A DNA stretch of 63,668 nt from an uncultured SAR86 cluster bacterium (GTDB taxonomy: Bacteria; Pseudomonadota; Gammaproteobacteria; Magnimaribacterales; D2472): assembly GCA_902594005.1 (NCBI GenBank), contig CACJKN010000004.1:1-63668 (forward strand). Direction: 5' to 3'. The position numbers and the translations under genes are program-made. The first letter of the stretch is position 1; each line of letters starts with the position of its first letter. Below the pieces are notes generated by a model. The model saw only the letters and a list, made by a program, of their open reading frames with translations. It was not told the origin of the DNA and did no database searches. Below are positions 36,373-44,988 of the stretch, in pieces.

Positions 36373-37734
36373 ATGAGCTCAGGATATGTTTTGTCAGATG
36401 AAGTTCTAGATCATAAGATTAATGAGCCTGCTTATCCAAAGAAGTCTTCCTACAAAGCTGAAAGATCCCTTAATGATTTAGACCTTTTTACTAAGGGCCA
36501 ACCAGTAGATTTTTATAAGGAATTGAGAGACAACGCACCTGTATATTTTCATGATCCTATGCCTACAGATCCGGAGCCTGGATATTGGGTATTAACTAGA
36601 CATGAAGATATCAAGCATGTATCAATGAATCCTAAAATATTTTCTTCTCAATATGCAACTGGAAACTTATTAACACTTGGAACAGAAGAAAATAGGCATC
36701 CCAAGCTTTTCAAAACAACAATAGATCATATGCTAAACCTCGATGGTGAAATGCATTTGGGATTAAGAAAAGAACATATGCCTTTCTTCAAGCCAGGTTT
36801 TGTTGAAGATTTACAAAAGAAAGTCTCATCTAAGGTTGGCCAGCTTCTTGATCAAATAGCTCCTATGGGTGAATGCAACCTTGTGAGTGAAGTTTCTCAG
36901 CAGCTTCCAATTTTTACTTTATCGGAAATCTTAGGAATTCCTGAAGCTGACAGACAAAAACTTGTTTCATGGATGGAATTTTTAGAATTGGCGCAATACT
37001 TTACTCTTGAACAAATCAAACAAAAGAATGAGGGCGTGTCTGATACAACACCAGACCCAGAAATGATAAATCTGTTTAATGCGATGGTGGATGAAATGTT
37101 TGATTATGGAAAACATATTCTTCTTAAAAAGAGAAAAAATCCTGAAAATGATCTTTTAAGCGCAATCGCAAATGCAAAAATTGAAGGTGAGGAACTCACT
37201 CAAGAATTCCTTGATGGTTCTTGGCTCTTAATAGTCTTTGCAGGCAACGATACAACAAGAAATACTATGAGTGGAGGCATTAAGTTGCTTCATGACAATC
37301 AAGATCAAAAGGAGCTTTTAATAAGCAATCCTGACTATCTTCCAAACTTTATCAATGAAACTGTCAGATGTGTTTCTCCAGTAATTCATATGCGTAGAAC
37401 CTCTCTTGAGGAGACAGAAATTAGTGGTCAAAGAATCGGACCCTATGAAAAGATTGCATTATGGTATGGAGCCGCAAATAGAGATCCTGAAATCTTCGAG
37501 GATCCAGACACCTTCAATATTCTAAGAGAAAATGCTGATAAGCATCTAGCTTTTGGAATAGGAAGACACACTTGTTTAGGTAAGCCGGTTGCATTAATGC
37601 AGCTTAAAGAATTTTATTCCCAGTTCTTAAAAAGGTTTCCTGATTTTGAGATGAGTGGTGAATGGAAGGTAGCACCAAATAACTTTGTTCATGCAATCCA
37701 AGAAATGCCAATAAAATTTTCGCCTAAATCTTAG
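36373..37734 (+). CDS. Cytochrome P450
   Basis: 453 residues, soluble bacterial class. The I-helix motif AGNDTTR, the ExxR in NETVRC and the heme-ligand block FGIGRHTCLG (Cys401) are all intact. The sequence pattern around the I-helix and heme resembles CYP153/CYP111-like bacterial P450s that hydroxylate alkanes or monoterpenes, but the subfamily is not secure by eye. No ferredoxin or reductase gene is adjacent, so redox partners lie elsewhere. It follows the ICMT-like gene by 4 nt and precedes an MFS transporter by 2 nt. Confidence 0.94.
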   Translation: MSSGYVLSDEVLDHKINEPAYPKKSSYKAERSLNDLDLFTKGQPVDFYKELRDNAPVYFHDPMPTDPEPGYWVLTRHEDIKHVSMNPKIFSSQYATGNLLTLGTEENRHPKLFKTTIDHMLNLDGEMHLGLRKEHMPFFKPGFVEDLQKKVSSKVGQLLDQIAPMGECNLVSEVSQQLPIFTLSEILGIPEADRQKLVSWMEFLELAQYFTLEQIKQKNEGVSDTTPDPEMINLFNAMVDEMFDYGKHILLKKRKNPENDLLSAIANAKIEGEELTQEFLDGSWLLIVFAGNDTTRNTMSGGIKLLHDNQDQKELLISNPDYLPNFINETVRCVSPVIHMRRTSLEETEISGQRIGPYEKIALWYGAANRDPEIFEDPDTFNILRENADKHLAFGIGRHTCLGKPVALMQLKEFYSQFLKRFPDFEMSGEWKVAPNNFVHAIQEMPIKFSPKS

Positions 37735-37736
37735 GC

Positions 37737-38993
37737 ATGCTTCCACAAAGGATTAACCTCATTGCATATTCAACCCTTGCTGTAATTATCTGTTATATAG
37801 ATAGAGTTAATATTTCCGTTGCAATCATCCCTATGCAAGAACAGTTTGGTTGGAGCGATTCCCAAGTTGGTTTTATTTTTTCTTCTTTTTATTTGGGATA
37901 CATGCTCACAATGGCTTTGGGTGGATATTTATCTGATAAGTTTGGAGGAAAACGTGTTTTAGGATGGGGCGTTGTTTTATGGTCAATCTTTACAATTCTT
38001 ACGCCACTAGCTGCTCATAATGGTTTTTTTGCTCTATTTTTCATAAGAGTTTTAATGGGTATTGGAGAGGGAGTTACATTTCCTGCGTGGCATAGCTTGT
38101 ATGCAAGATGGATTCCGTTTAATGAAAGAACAAGAGCCATAGCCTTTACCAATAGCGGAATCTCCATTGGGACTATTATTGGCTATATAGGTACGCAAAT
38201 GATAATTATTGCCATGGGTTGGGAGTGGGCATTTTATATCTTTGGCATAGTTGGCCTAGTGTGGTTTATTTTCTGGTACAGAAATGTAACTTCATACCCA
38301 AACGATCATCAAAGAATTACTGCAGAAGAGCTAGCTTATATTCAAGAGAATGCTCCATCATCTGAGCCCGCAAAAAAGATTCCTTTGAGAGAATTACTGG
38401 TTAATAAACCTTTCTTAGCGATAGTTGCAGCAACCTTCGCAAACAACTGGAGTTTATTTGTTTTTTTATCATTCTTACCAAAATTTATCAATAATGAGTT
38501 GGGGATAGAACTAGAATCAAGTACTTTTATAATTCTTATTATTATTCCAAGCATTATTTCGGTAATTGCTCTCAATGCCGGAGGCTATCTTGCAGATAGC
38601 TTAATAAAAGGTGGTATGAGAGTAATTAAGGTAAGGAAGATATTGAATTCAATAGGATTCTTTGGATCAGCGATTTGTCTTTTTATGATCCCATTTTTTG
38701 AATCAATCATTATCATAATAGTGTTAATTTGTATCACAAATCTATTTACAGGAACTGCAGCGGGGGGGTTTGGTGTTAATCATGCAGATATTGGACCTAG
38801 CACAACAGGAACTCTCGTTGGCATTGCGTCAACTTTTGGCATGATTGCAGGAGTTGTAGGGAATGCTGTTTCTGGCTATATCCTAGATATCACTAACTCA
38901 TGGACCTTAGTATTTCATATTGCTGCTAGTTTAATTGTAGTTGGCGGACTAATTTATCTATTTTTTGCCAGCGATCAAAGGCAATTTGAATAA
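37737..38993 (+). CDS. MFS transporter, anion/cation symporter type
   Basis: 418 residues with 12 membrane helices. The loop between helices 2 and 3 (GGYLSDKFGGKRV) is the MFS signature, and IDRVNISVAIIPM at the start resembles the ACS (anion:cation symporter) family, such as hexuronate and sialic-acid or phosphate transporters. The central loop is at about 195-225. It lies 2 nt after the P450 and about 100 nt before a TonB receptor, so substrate uptake for the same pathway is plausible. Confidence 0.9.
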   Translation: MLPQRINLIAYSTLAVIICYIDRVNISVAIIPMQEQFGWSDSQVGFIFSSFYLGYMLTMALGGYLSDKFGGKRVLGWGVVLWSIFTILTPLAAHNGFFALFFIRVLMGIGEGVTFPAWHSLYARWIPFNERTRAIAFTNSGISIGTIIGYIGTQMIIIAMGWEWAFYIFGIVGLVWFIFWYRNVTSYPNDHQRITAEELAYIQENAPSSEPAKKIPLRELLVNKPFLAIVAATFANNWSLFVFLSFLPKFINNELGIELESSTFIILIIIPSIISVIALNAGGYLADSLIKGGMRVIKVRKILNSIGFFGSAICLFMIPFFESIIIIIVLICITNLFTGTAAGGFGVNHADIGPSTTGTLVGIASTFGMIAGVVGNAVSGYILDITNSWTLVFHIAASLIVVGGLIYLFFASDQRQFE

Positions 38994-39021
38994 AAAAACC
39001 TTTAAAAACAATAGTTTCAGG

Positions 39022-39053
39022 ACTAAAAAACATTCTTTTTATACATTTTTAGT
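39022..39053. repeat. Inverted repeat upstream of the TonB receptor
   Basis: Perfect 8-bp arms ACTAAAAA (39022-39029) and TTTTTAGT (39046-39053) with a 16-nt spacer, abutting the candidate -10 box. It may be an operator for the receptor gene. Confidence 0.4.
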
Positions 39054-39061
39054 GCTATATT
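39053..39061 (+). promoter_or_regulatory. Candidate extended -10 promoter of the TonB receptor
   Basis: TGC followed by TATATT (39056-39061) has the extended -10 form, 33 nt before the ATG; the -35 region TTCTTT is poor. A good Shine-Dalgarno, AGGGGA, lies just before the start codon. Confidence 0.4.
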
Positions 39062-39093
39062 TATGAAATAAATTTATTTTTAGGGGAAAAAAA

Positions 39094-41427
39094 ATGCATT
39101 TTCTAAGAAAAATAGCTTTTGTGACATTTTTAACACCATTCGCTTTTATTCAAGCTGATGTGGAAGAAGTGATCGTAACAGCAAACAAAAAAACGGAAAC
39201 TGTTCAGGAAATACCAATGAATATTTCAGTTATTACTGAAGTTGATATTCAAGAGAGAGGTATTTCTAATCCAGAAGATTTTTTAAGAACTTTAGCGGGT
39301 GTAACAACTCCTGGGGGAGCAAGATATTACTCGTTTAGAGGTTTAAATACTAGCTCAGCACAAAGATCATCAGGAACAACTTCAACTTACATAGACGAAA
39401 TACCTGGAACTACAATGAATATTTGGGATATAGAAAGAATTGAGGTTTTAAGAGGACCTCAAGGAACTTTATATGGATCAAATGCAATTGGCGGGACTAT
39501 AAGATACATAACAAAGAAACCAGATCTATCTGGTTTTGATTATGCGTATTCAGTTGAATATGGAAAGAAGAAATATGCTGAAAATTCAATTGTTAACTAT
39601 AACGCTATGGTTAATGTTCCTTTAAATGATCTTTTTGCTTTAAGAGCAACATATTCAAAATCTCTTGATCCAGGTATTTACCAAAATATCATTACTCAAG
39701 ATATGGGCGTTGGTGACCAAGATGATGAAAGATATACCTTAACAGTTGGCTTTGAAAGAGACGATTCTTTTATCGGTAACGGCGATGTTTCAAGCATGGT
39801 TAGATATATAGTAAGTGATCGTCATGATGAAGGTATGAAAGAGAAAGGAAATGGTGATAAGCCCGGAACAGCTGATATTTTTGATCCAAATTGTAGCTTT
39901 AGTACTGCATTTTATTACGGTGAGTCTTGTACCAGATTAACTGCATTAGCAGATGCATATGGAAGAGATTTATCAAAATATAATCCATTATTAGCTTTTG
40001 CAGATGCTACAGATGAAATTCACAATGTAGTATTGTCAACATTAGCTTCAACAACTAAAGTCGGATTCGATTGGGGATCTGCAACATTAACCACAATGTA
40101 TAGAGACTATGATGAAGATAGTGATACAGAATGGGGAAGAATTGACACGGATGACCTTTATCCCGCTCCTCTAATAGTGACTTCTGATAGTGAAACAGAA
40201 ATTACAGAGTTAAGACTTAGTTCAAATCCTGGAATGATTGAATGGACAGTTGGACTGTATGATTTTGAATCAAAAGCAGACCCTAATCAGATAGTCGAAA
40301 ACCAAGCCTTACTTTCTGCAGAGGCTTTTGATTACATTGGATTTATGGTTCCTCCTGGGTATGATGGTGCAGCATATTGCCCACCTTATTGTGGCGATGA
40401 TGCTAGTCCATACTTCTACTATGGGAGCTATACTTTTTATAGTTACTCAGAAGAGCAAGCCATGTATGGTGAAGTTGCTCTTAACCTTGATAAGTGGAAA
40501 TTCACTGCAGGACTTAGAGATTATGAAATCAGTGATGGCTATAAGCAGTCAGAGTTTGGTATTTTTTATACCGGAAATGGTTGTGATGGGACTTCCACTG
40601 AAGGTACTACATGTTCACAAGAAGCTGGAACTGAGGCAGATACAAGACCTAAGTTAACTGCAACCTACATGCCAAATGATGATCTAACCTTATTTGCAGT
40701 TTCATCAGCAGGATATAGACCTGGCGGCAATAATTCAGCTCTACCTCCATTTTGTGCAGGTGATCCAGAAGCATCTTCTTTCCAAAGAAGGTATACCTCT
40801 GATAAAGCAGAAAATACTGAGTTTGGAATAAAAGCAAGAGGTGATACATTCAATTTTAATGCTACTTACTTCATGATTGATTGGACTGATATACAAATTG
40901 GAATTGCCCCAGCGTGTGGATGGAGTTTTACAGGTAATGGCGGAGAAGCTGAAACTAAAGGTATTGAATTAGACTTTGATGTAATGCTTGCTGACGGCTT
41001 ATATATGGACTTTGCTGGATCATTTATGACAGCTGAAACCACAATCGATATGCCAAGTTTTGGTGCTACTGCGGGAGACAGCTTACCTGGAACAGTTGAG
41101 GAACAATACAATGTTGGTCTTTCATATGACTATTCTATGGGCTCTAAACCAGCTTATACTAGACTAGATTACCTTTATTACGGAGAGAGTTATGCAACTT
41201 TTGGACAATCTGAAGACCAAATGTCTCCGGCATATGAGAAGTTTAATCTTAATATGGGAGTCGAGCTTAGTGAAAATTCTTCACTTCAGCTCAGTATAGA
41301 TAACTTGATGGATAATAGAACTGAGGCATTTAAGTTCTCTGCAGATAGTCCTGGATGGAGACCAAGAAACTATCTTCAGTGGATTCCTCCAAGAAGTGTT
41401 TCATTGAGATATACCTACAGATATTAA
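39094..41427 (+). CDS. TonB-dependent outer-membrane receptor
   Basis: 777 residues. A Sec signal peptide ends near IQAD, followed by a TonB box (EEVIVTA), the plug domain (about 35-150, with SFRGLNT, VLRGPQGTLYGSNAIGG), and a beta-barrel ending in the aromatic terminus YTYRY. The GAIGGTIRYITKKP plug motif is that of the Fiu/CirA-unlike, sterol/oligosaccharide-type receptors common in marine bacteria. The ligand is unknown; the neighbouring MFS/P450 genes hint at a hydrophobic organic compound. It is closed by a strong terminator. Confidence 0.95.
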   Translation: MHFLRKIAFVTFLTPFAFIQADVEEVIVTANKKTETVQEIPMNISVITEVDIQERGISNPEDFLRTLAGVTTPGGARYYSFRGLNTSSAQRSSGTTSTYIDEIPGTTMNIWDIERIEVLRGPQGTLYGSNAIGGTIRYITKKPDLSGFDYAYSVEYGKKKYAENSIVNYNAMVNVPLNDLFALRATYSKSLDPGIYQNIITQDMGVGDQDDERYTLTVGFERDDSFIGNGDVSSMVRYIVSDRHDEGMKEKGNGDKPGTADIFDPNCSFSTAFYYGESCTRLTALADAYGRDLSKYNPLLAFADATDEIHNVVLSTLASTTKVGFDWGSATLTTMYRDYDEDSDTEWGRIDTDDLYPAPLIVTSDSETEITELRLSSNPGMIEWTVGLYDFESKADPNQIVENQALLSAEAFDYIGFMVPPGYDGAAYCPPYCGDDASPYFYYGSYTFYSYSEEQAMYGEVALNLDKWKFTAGLRDYEISDGYKQSEFGIFYTGNGCDGTSTEGTTCSQEAGTEADTRPKLTATYMPNDDLTLFAVSSAGYRPGGNNSALPPFCAGDPEASSFQRRYTSDKAENTEFGIKARGDTFNFNATYFMIDWTDIQIGIAPACGWSFTGNGGEAETKGIELDFDVMLADGLYMDFAGSFMTAETTIDMPSFGATAGDSLPGTVEEQYNVGLSYDYSMGSKPAYTRLDYLYYGESYATFGQSEDQMSPAYEKFNLNMGVELSENSSLQLSIDNLMDNRTEAFKFSADSPGWRPRNYLQWIPPRSVSLRYTYRY

Positions 41428-41445
41428 GTTTATATTTGACTTGAA

Positions 41446-41475
41446 GAAAGCCAGGTTTTATACCTGGCTTTTTTA
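41446..41475. terminator. Rho-independent terminator after the TonB receptor (bidirectional)
   Basis: AAGCCAGGT (41448-41456) pairs with ACCTGGCTT (41462-41470) around a short T/A loop; T-runs follow in the plus direction and an A-rich stretch on the other side. It also abuts the stop of the convergent thioredoxin-like gene. Confidence 0.92.
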
Positions 41476-41970
41476 TTCCTTATATTCTTGGAAGTAATTG
41501 AAGATCTCTTGTTTCGTTCTTGACCTTGCTGTTGTCCATTCACCAGTATCCTTTATATTAAGGACCTCTTTATCTTTATTGAGTATAACAACCCTAGGAA
41601 TGCCTTGTTGAGGCATAATATTAAAGAATTCCATCAATGACATATTGATATCATATCTACCTAAGTCGATATAAAGGATTTCAAAGTTATCGTTCATATA
41701 TTCGCTTACAGTTTTAAGTTCTAATACTGCACTGAGAATTCTGCAGTCTGGGCACCAATTGGCGCCAAAAATTACTATAGGCTGCTTTTTATTATTGATA
41801 GAATTATCAATGAAATTTCTTAAGTCACTCTCATTTAAATCAACTCTTTCATAAGGAAGAGGGAATGGCTTTTCTAGAATTTCTTCGTTAGGCACAATGA
41901 TATTTGTTGACATAATAGGAAATGATACTAAAACTAAGTAAAATGATAAAAAACTGTTTTTAAGATTCAT
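41473..41970 (-). CDS. Exported thioredoxin-like protein
   Basis: 165 residues using the ATG at 41970; the open frame extends upstream to 42048, but that start lies deep in the divergent gene and would bury the signal sequence (SFLSFYLVLVSFPIMS). The thioredoxin fold carries the active site NWCPDCRIL (Cys73, Cys76) and a cis-Pro in QGIPRV. WCPDC is a variant found in Thioredoxin_7/YbbN-like exported proteins. The role is probably thiol redox in the periplasm. Its start codon overlaps the start codon of the divergent gene. Confidence 0.82.
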   Translation of the reverse strand: MNLKNSFLSFYLVLVSFPIMSTNIIVPNEEILEKPFPLPYERVDLNESDLRNFIDNSINNKKQPIVIFGANWCPDCRILSAVLELKTVSEYMNDNFEILYIDLGRYDINMSLMEFFNIMPQQGIPRVVILNKDKEVLNIKDTGEWTTARSRTKQEIFNYFQEYKE

Positions 41971-42376
41971 GAATATTATAGAAAAATTAGTATTATTTGC
42001 TTTATTTACCTTCTTACTTATTATGTCTGGCCTTTTTATGTTTGCCAATCATTTAGTTGTAGTTTTTCCTGGAACTGAATTAGATCCGATGGTGATGGCT
42101 GAGTGGAGGACGAGGACTATTCAACCAGCTTTTTATATGACAGCCTGCTATTTTATATTAAGACACTTCCTTGGAAAAAACCCGACTACTACTCTTTGGC
42201 CTGTATATCTAATATTTTTATTTTTTACTATTACACAAGGACTTCTATTTATTGAGAGACCATATAAATTTGGTATTCCTGGAATAGGCATGTTTTTAGT
42301 CTCGATTTTAGTAACCCTTTTCGTAAGACTTAGCCATTCAAAAAGAAAAAAAGAAATAAGAATGGATACATTTTAA
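41969..42376 (+). CDS. Small membrane protein of unknown function
   Basis: 135 residues with four hydrophobic segments and a basic C-terminus (SHSKRKKEIR). Not recognised; its helix layout is similar to DUF4345-type small membrane proteins. The ATG overlaps the thioredoxin-like gene's ATG (CATG on opposite strands). Its last base overlaps the first base of the following ATG (TAATG). Confidence 0.65.
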   Translation: MNIIEKLVLFALFTFLLIMSGLFMFANHLVVVFPGTELDPMVMAEWRTRTIQPAFYMTACYFILRHFLGKNPTTTLWPVYLIFLFFTITQGLLFIERPYKFGIPGIGMFLVSILVTLFVRLSHSKRKKEIRMDTF

Positions 42377-42810
42377 TGAATATTTATACACGCATAAGCC
42401 TGATAATCTTTTTACTTTTGATGGCAGCTGTTTATTTACCAATAGGTTTATGGGCAATTATTGCTCCAGCACAGGACGCCCTTGGTTTAGAGCTACCATC
42501 TTTTTATGAAGCTGTTGGTTTATCTGTAATATCACCAATTGGTTACTCAGAATTTGCTGGCATATATGGCGGCATTAACATTGTCATTGGCCTGATGTTT
42601 CTTATAGGAATTTTTAAAAAACAGGTCGGCTTATTTTCTATAAAAATACTTGTTTTTCTTGTTGGCTCAATAGCTTTTGGTAGGTTTTTACTTATGTTGC
42701 TAGGATCTCAAGCAGGGTTACCTCCACAAATTAATACTTTTCTTATCTTTGAAATTGTAGTCTTCTTTATAGGTATAATTTTTATTAAAGTTCTAAAAGA
42801 TACTAATTAG
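42376..42810 (+). CDS. DUF4345-like membrane protein
   Basis: 144 residues with four membrane helices. The YSEFAGIYGGINIVIG segment between helices 1 and 2 matches the conserved E-x-x-G-x-YGG pattern of DUF4345. Function is unknown. It is coupled to the preceding gene by a TAATG overlap and is convergent with the Ca/Na exchanger, overlapping it by 18 nt. Confidence 0.75.
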   Translation: MNIYTRISLIIFLLLMAAVYLPIGLWAIIAPAQDALGLELPSFYEAVGLSVISPIGYSEFAGIYGGINIVIGLMFLIGIFKKQVGLFSIKILVFLVGSIAFGRFLLMLLGSQAGLPPQINTFLIFEIVVFFIGIIFIKVLKDTN

Positions 42811-43740
42811 GTTACTTAAATTCAAAACGTAAAGAATATAAAAACTTATAAATCCAAATCCAAGAATAGAACCTAAATACTTTGGTATTTTTAACCTAGA
42901 TAAAAAAAGCATTATTAAAGCAAAAGCTAAGGTTAATATGATTAGAGGAAATGAATCTCTTTCCCATAATTCAATCGGCATTATGGCTGAAGAGAATATG
43001 CCAATAATTGGCACTATAATAACTAAATTAAGAATATTTGAGCCAATAATATTTCCTATCACCATTTGATTTTTACCTTTAAAGATAGCCGAAACAGTTG
43101 CCGCAAGTTCGGGAAGACTTGTGCCTAACGCCAAGATTGTCAAACCAACTATTACTTCTGAAATACCAATTGAGAGAGCAAACTTTTCTGCATATATCAC
43201 TGCGAAGTTTGAACCAACAACAAGTAGCACTAAACCTATTATTAACATCAAGAAGTTTTTTAGCATATCCGAATTGCCCGAAACAATATTGATTACCTCC
43301 GATCGCTCTTTTGAAAGAATCACTAGAAAATAAAATAAGATCACAATAAATCCAAGGCATTCCAAGAGACTAAATCTTAGATCTTTTAGAGCAAATAAAA
43401 ATAAAAGAAAACTTAAGAAGAATGGTATGAGAGATTCAAGTGAAAAACCTTTTTTTATTTGATTAATTGCGAAGCAAGATACACCAAAAATAAGGGCAAT
43501 ATTGGTAATATTTGATCCAACAATTGTACCAATAGCTACAGTTTCAGCAGAGTTTACAACTGAGCTGATAGCAACAAATATTTCAGGTGCAGACGTCCCA
43601 AGGGCAACAATAGTTAAGCCTACAAATAAGTCACTGATGCCAAAGTTTCTAGCTATTTTAGAAGATGCATCTACAAACCTTTCAGCACCAAAGACTAGTG
43701 TTGCAATGGATATAATAAGGAGTGATATGTTTATAAACAT
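42793..43740 (-). CDS. Calcium/sodium:proton-type antiporter, CaCA family (YrbG-like)
   Basis: 315 residues with about ten helices. Both alpha-repeat motifs are present: GTSAPEIFVAISS in the first half and ALGTSLPELAATVSA with GNIIGSNILNL in the second. These inverted repeats bind Ca or Na in the membrane centre. The length is typical of bacterial YrbG-like exchangers. The final 18 nt overlap the convergent DUF4345-like gene. Confidence 0.94.
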   Translation of the reverse strand: MFINISLLIISIATLVFGAERFVDASSKIARNFGISDLFVGLTIVALGTSAPEIFVAISSVVNSAETVAIGTIVGSNITNIALIFGVSCFAINQIKKGFSLESLIPFFLSFLLFLFALKDLRFSLLECLGFIVILFYFLVILSKERSEVINIVSGNSDMLKNFLMLIIGLVLLVVGSNFAVIYAEKFALSIGISEVIVGLTILALGTSLPELAATVSAIFKGKNQMVIGNIIGSNILNLVIIVPIIGIFSSAIMPIELWERDSFPLIILTLAFALIMLFLSRLKIPKYLGSILGFGFISFYILYVLNLSNLISIF

Positions 43741-43761
43741 ATTTATATTGTATAGATTTAA

Positions 43762-44907
43762 TTAAAAAAATCTCGAGGGTCTGAAATCTTTTAAAAGCAA
43801 ACTGTCAACTTCGTCTACAATTTCTTGTGAGACTAAATTACCTACTATTGCTGCTAGACTAATTCCGCTATGCATTACAGCAACATAGACTGATTTATTT
43901 TTAAACCTGCCAATAATTGGTAAGTTGTCCTTTGGAATGGGTCTCCATCCAACTAATATTTCTAATGGATTTAAATCAGATGCACCTTTAACCATATTCT
44001 TGAAATGCCTATTAATTCTTTTTAAATGATCTCTCGAATTTTCTTTTATTGGTGCAGTAATTTGCTCACCAATTATTATTTGACCATTAGTTTGTTGGTG
44101 CGCATGAATTTTAGGCCCATAAACAACAGAATTTATAAGGCTTTTCTGTGGTTTAGTTTTAATGATTACACCTGGCCTTGGTTTTTTCAAAAAATTTACA
44201 TTAAAGCTTTTATCAATATCAATGCCATTACAAAAAATAACATTTTCGGATTTTAATATTCCCATTGATGTCTTAATTTTTGAGAAGGAGTCATTGCTTT
44301 CTATAATTTTTTCAAACTCGCAAGGATATAGAACTGATCCACCATTTTTTTTAATTGCATTTATCATTTTTGATATAGCATCTTTAGGATCGATTGCTCC
44401 ATCTGCTTTTGAAAAGATTATATTTTCATTACCTTTAAAATCTACATATGGGTCCAATTTTTTGGCTTTTTTATAGCCAATTACGGAAGTAGGAGTATAT
44501 TTTGGATAACTCTGTAACTCATTTACACTTTCTATTAGTTTCTCTTGGTCCTCTATTGATAAAGACCATTCTAAAGATCCGTTCCACTTAATATCGAGAG
44601 ATAATTCTCTTTGGATTATATGAAATGCATTGATACCAAGTTGTGAGAACAAATTATATGAATAAGGCTTCTTTGGATATGTCGCATTTATCCACGAAAA
44701 TGAGCTTCCGCTACAGGCTGAACCTGGAACATTTTTATCTATCAAAGTTACTTTAACTCCTCGTTTTGATAACTCATAAGCAATGGAGGAGCCAATAATC
44801 CCAGCCCCAACAATAACTGCTTCTTTGGATTTATTCTTTTGTGCATAGATTTTTTTGGGCGATAGGGCAAAAAGGCCCAATATTTTTAAAAAATCTCTTC
44901 TGTTCAT
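43762..44907 (-). CDS. Tat-exported FAD-dependent oxidoreductase (DAO family)
   Basis: 381 residues. The N-terminus NRRDFLKILGLFAL has the twin-arginine motif of Tat signals, so the folded FAD enzyme is probably exported. The dinucleotide motif VGAGIIGSSIAYEL (about 33-46) is followed by a DAO/glycine-oxidase-like fold with a C-terminal GWRPIPKDNLPIIG block. It would oxidise an amine or D-amino acid. A Tat-exported DAO enzyme is uncommon. It is divergent from the SDR gene. Confidence 0.87.
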   Translation of the reverse strand: MNRRDFLKILGLFALSPKKIYAQKNKSKEAVIVGAGIIGSSIAYELSKRGVKVTLIDKNVPGSACSGSSFSWINATYPKKPYSYNLFSQLGINAFHIIQRELSLDIKWNGSLEWSLSIEDQEKLIESVNELQSYPKYTPTSVIGYKKAKKLDPYVDFKGNENIIFSKADGAIDPKDAISKMINAIKKNGGSVLYPCEFEKIIESNDSFSKIKTSMGILKSENVIFCNGIDIDKSFNVNFLKKPRPGVIIKTKPQKSLINSVVYGPKIHAHQQTNGQIIIGEQITAPIKENSRDHLKRINRHFKNMVKGASDLNPLEILVGWRPIPKDNLPIIGRFKNKSVYVAVMHSGISLAAIVGNLVSQEIVDEVDSLLLKDFRPSRFF

Positions 44908-44959
44908 TATTAAGATTATATTACTAAAAGAATTTCGTATTACATTTCTTTTTCAAAGT

Positions 44960-44965
44960 TATAAT
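44960..44965 (+). promoter_or_regulatory. Candidate -10 box of the SDR gene
   Basis: A perfect TATAAT 23 nt before the ATG; the -35 region is not convincing. A strong Shine-Dalgarno (GAGAGGA) follows. Confidence 0.4.
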
Positions 44966-44988
44966 AGTATTTTATTGAGAGGATAATC

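Noticed and set aside
38762-38768. G7 run in the MFS gene as a possible frameshift site
   Set aside because: The transporter frame continues unbroken with family motifs on both sides, so no shift is implied.
41971-42048. Longer start for the thioredoxin-like protein at 42048
   Set aside because: It would add 26 residues before the signal peptide and run deep into the divergent gene.
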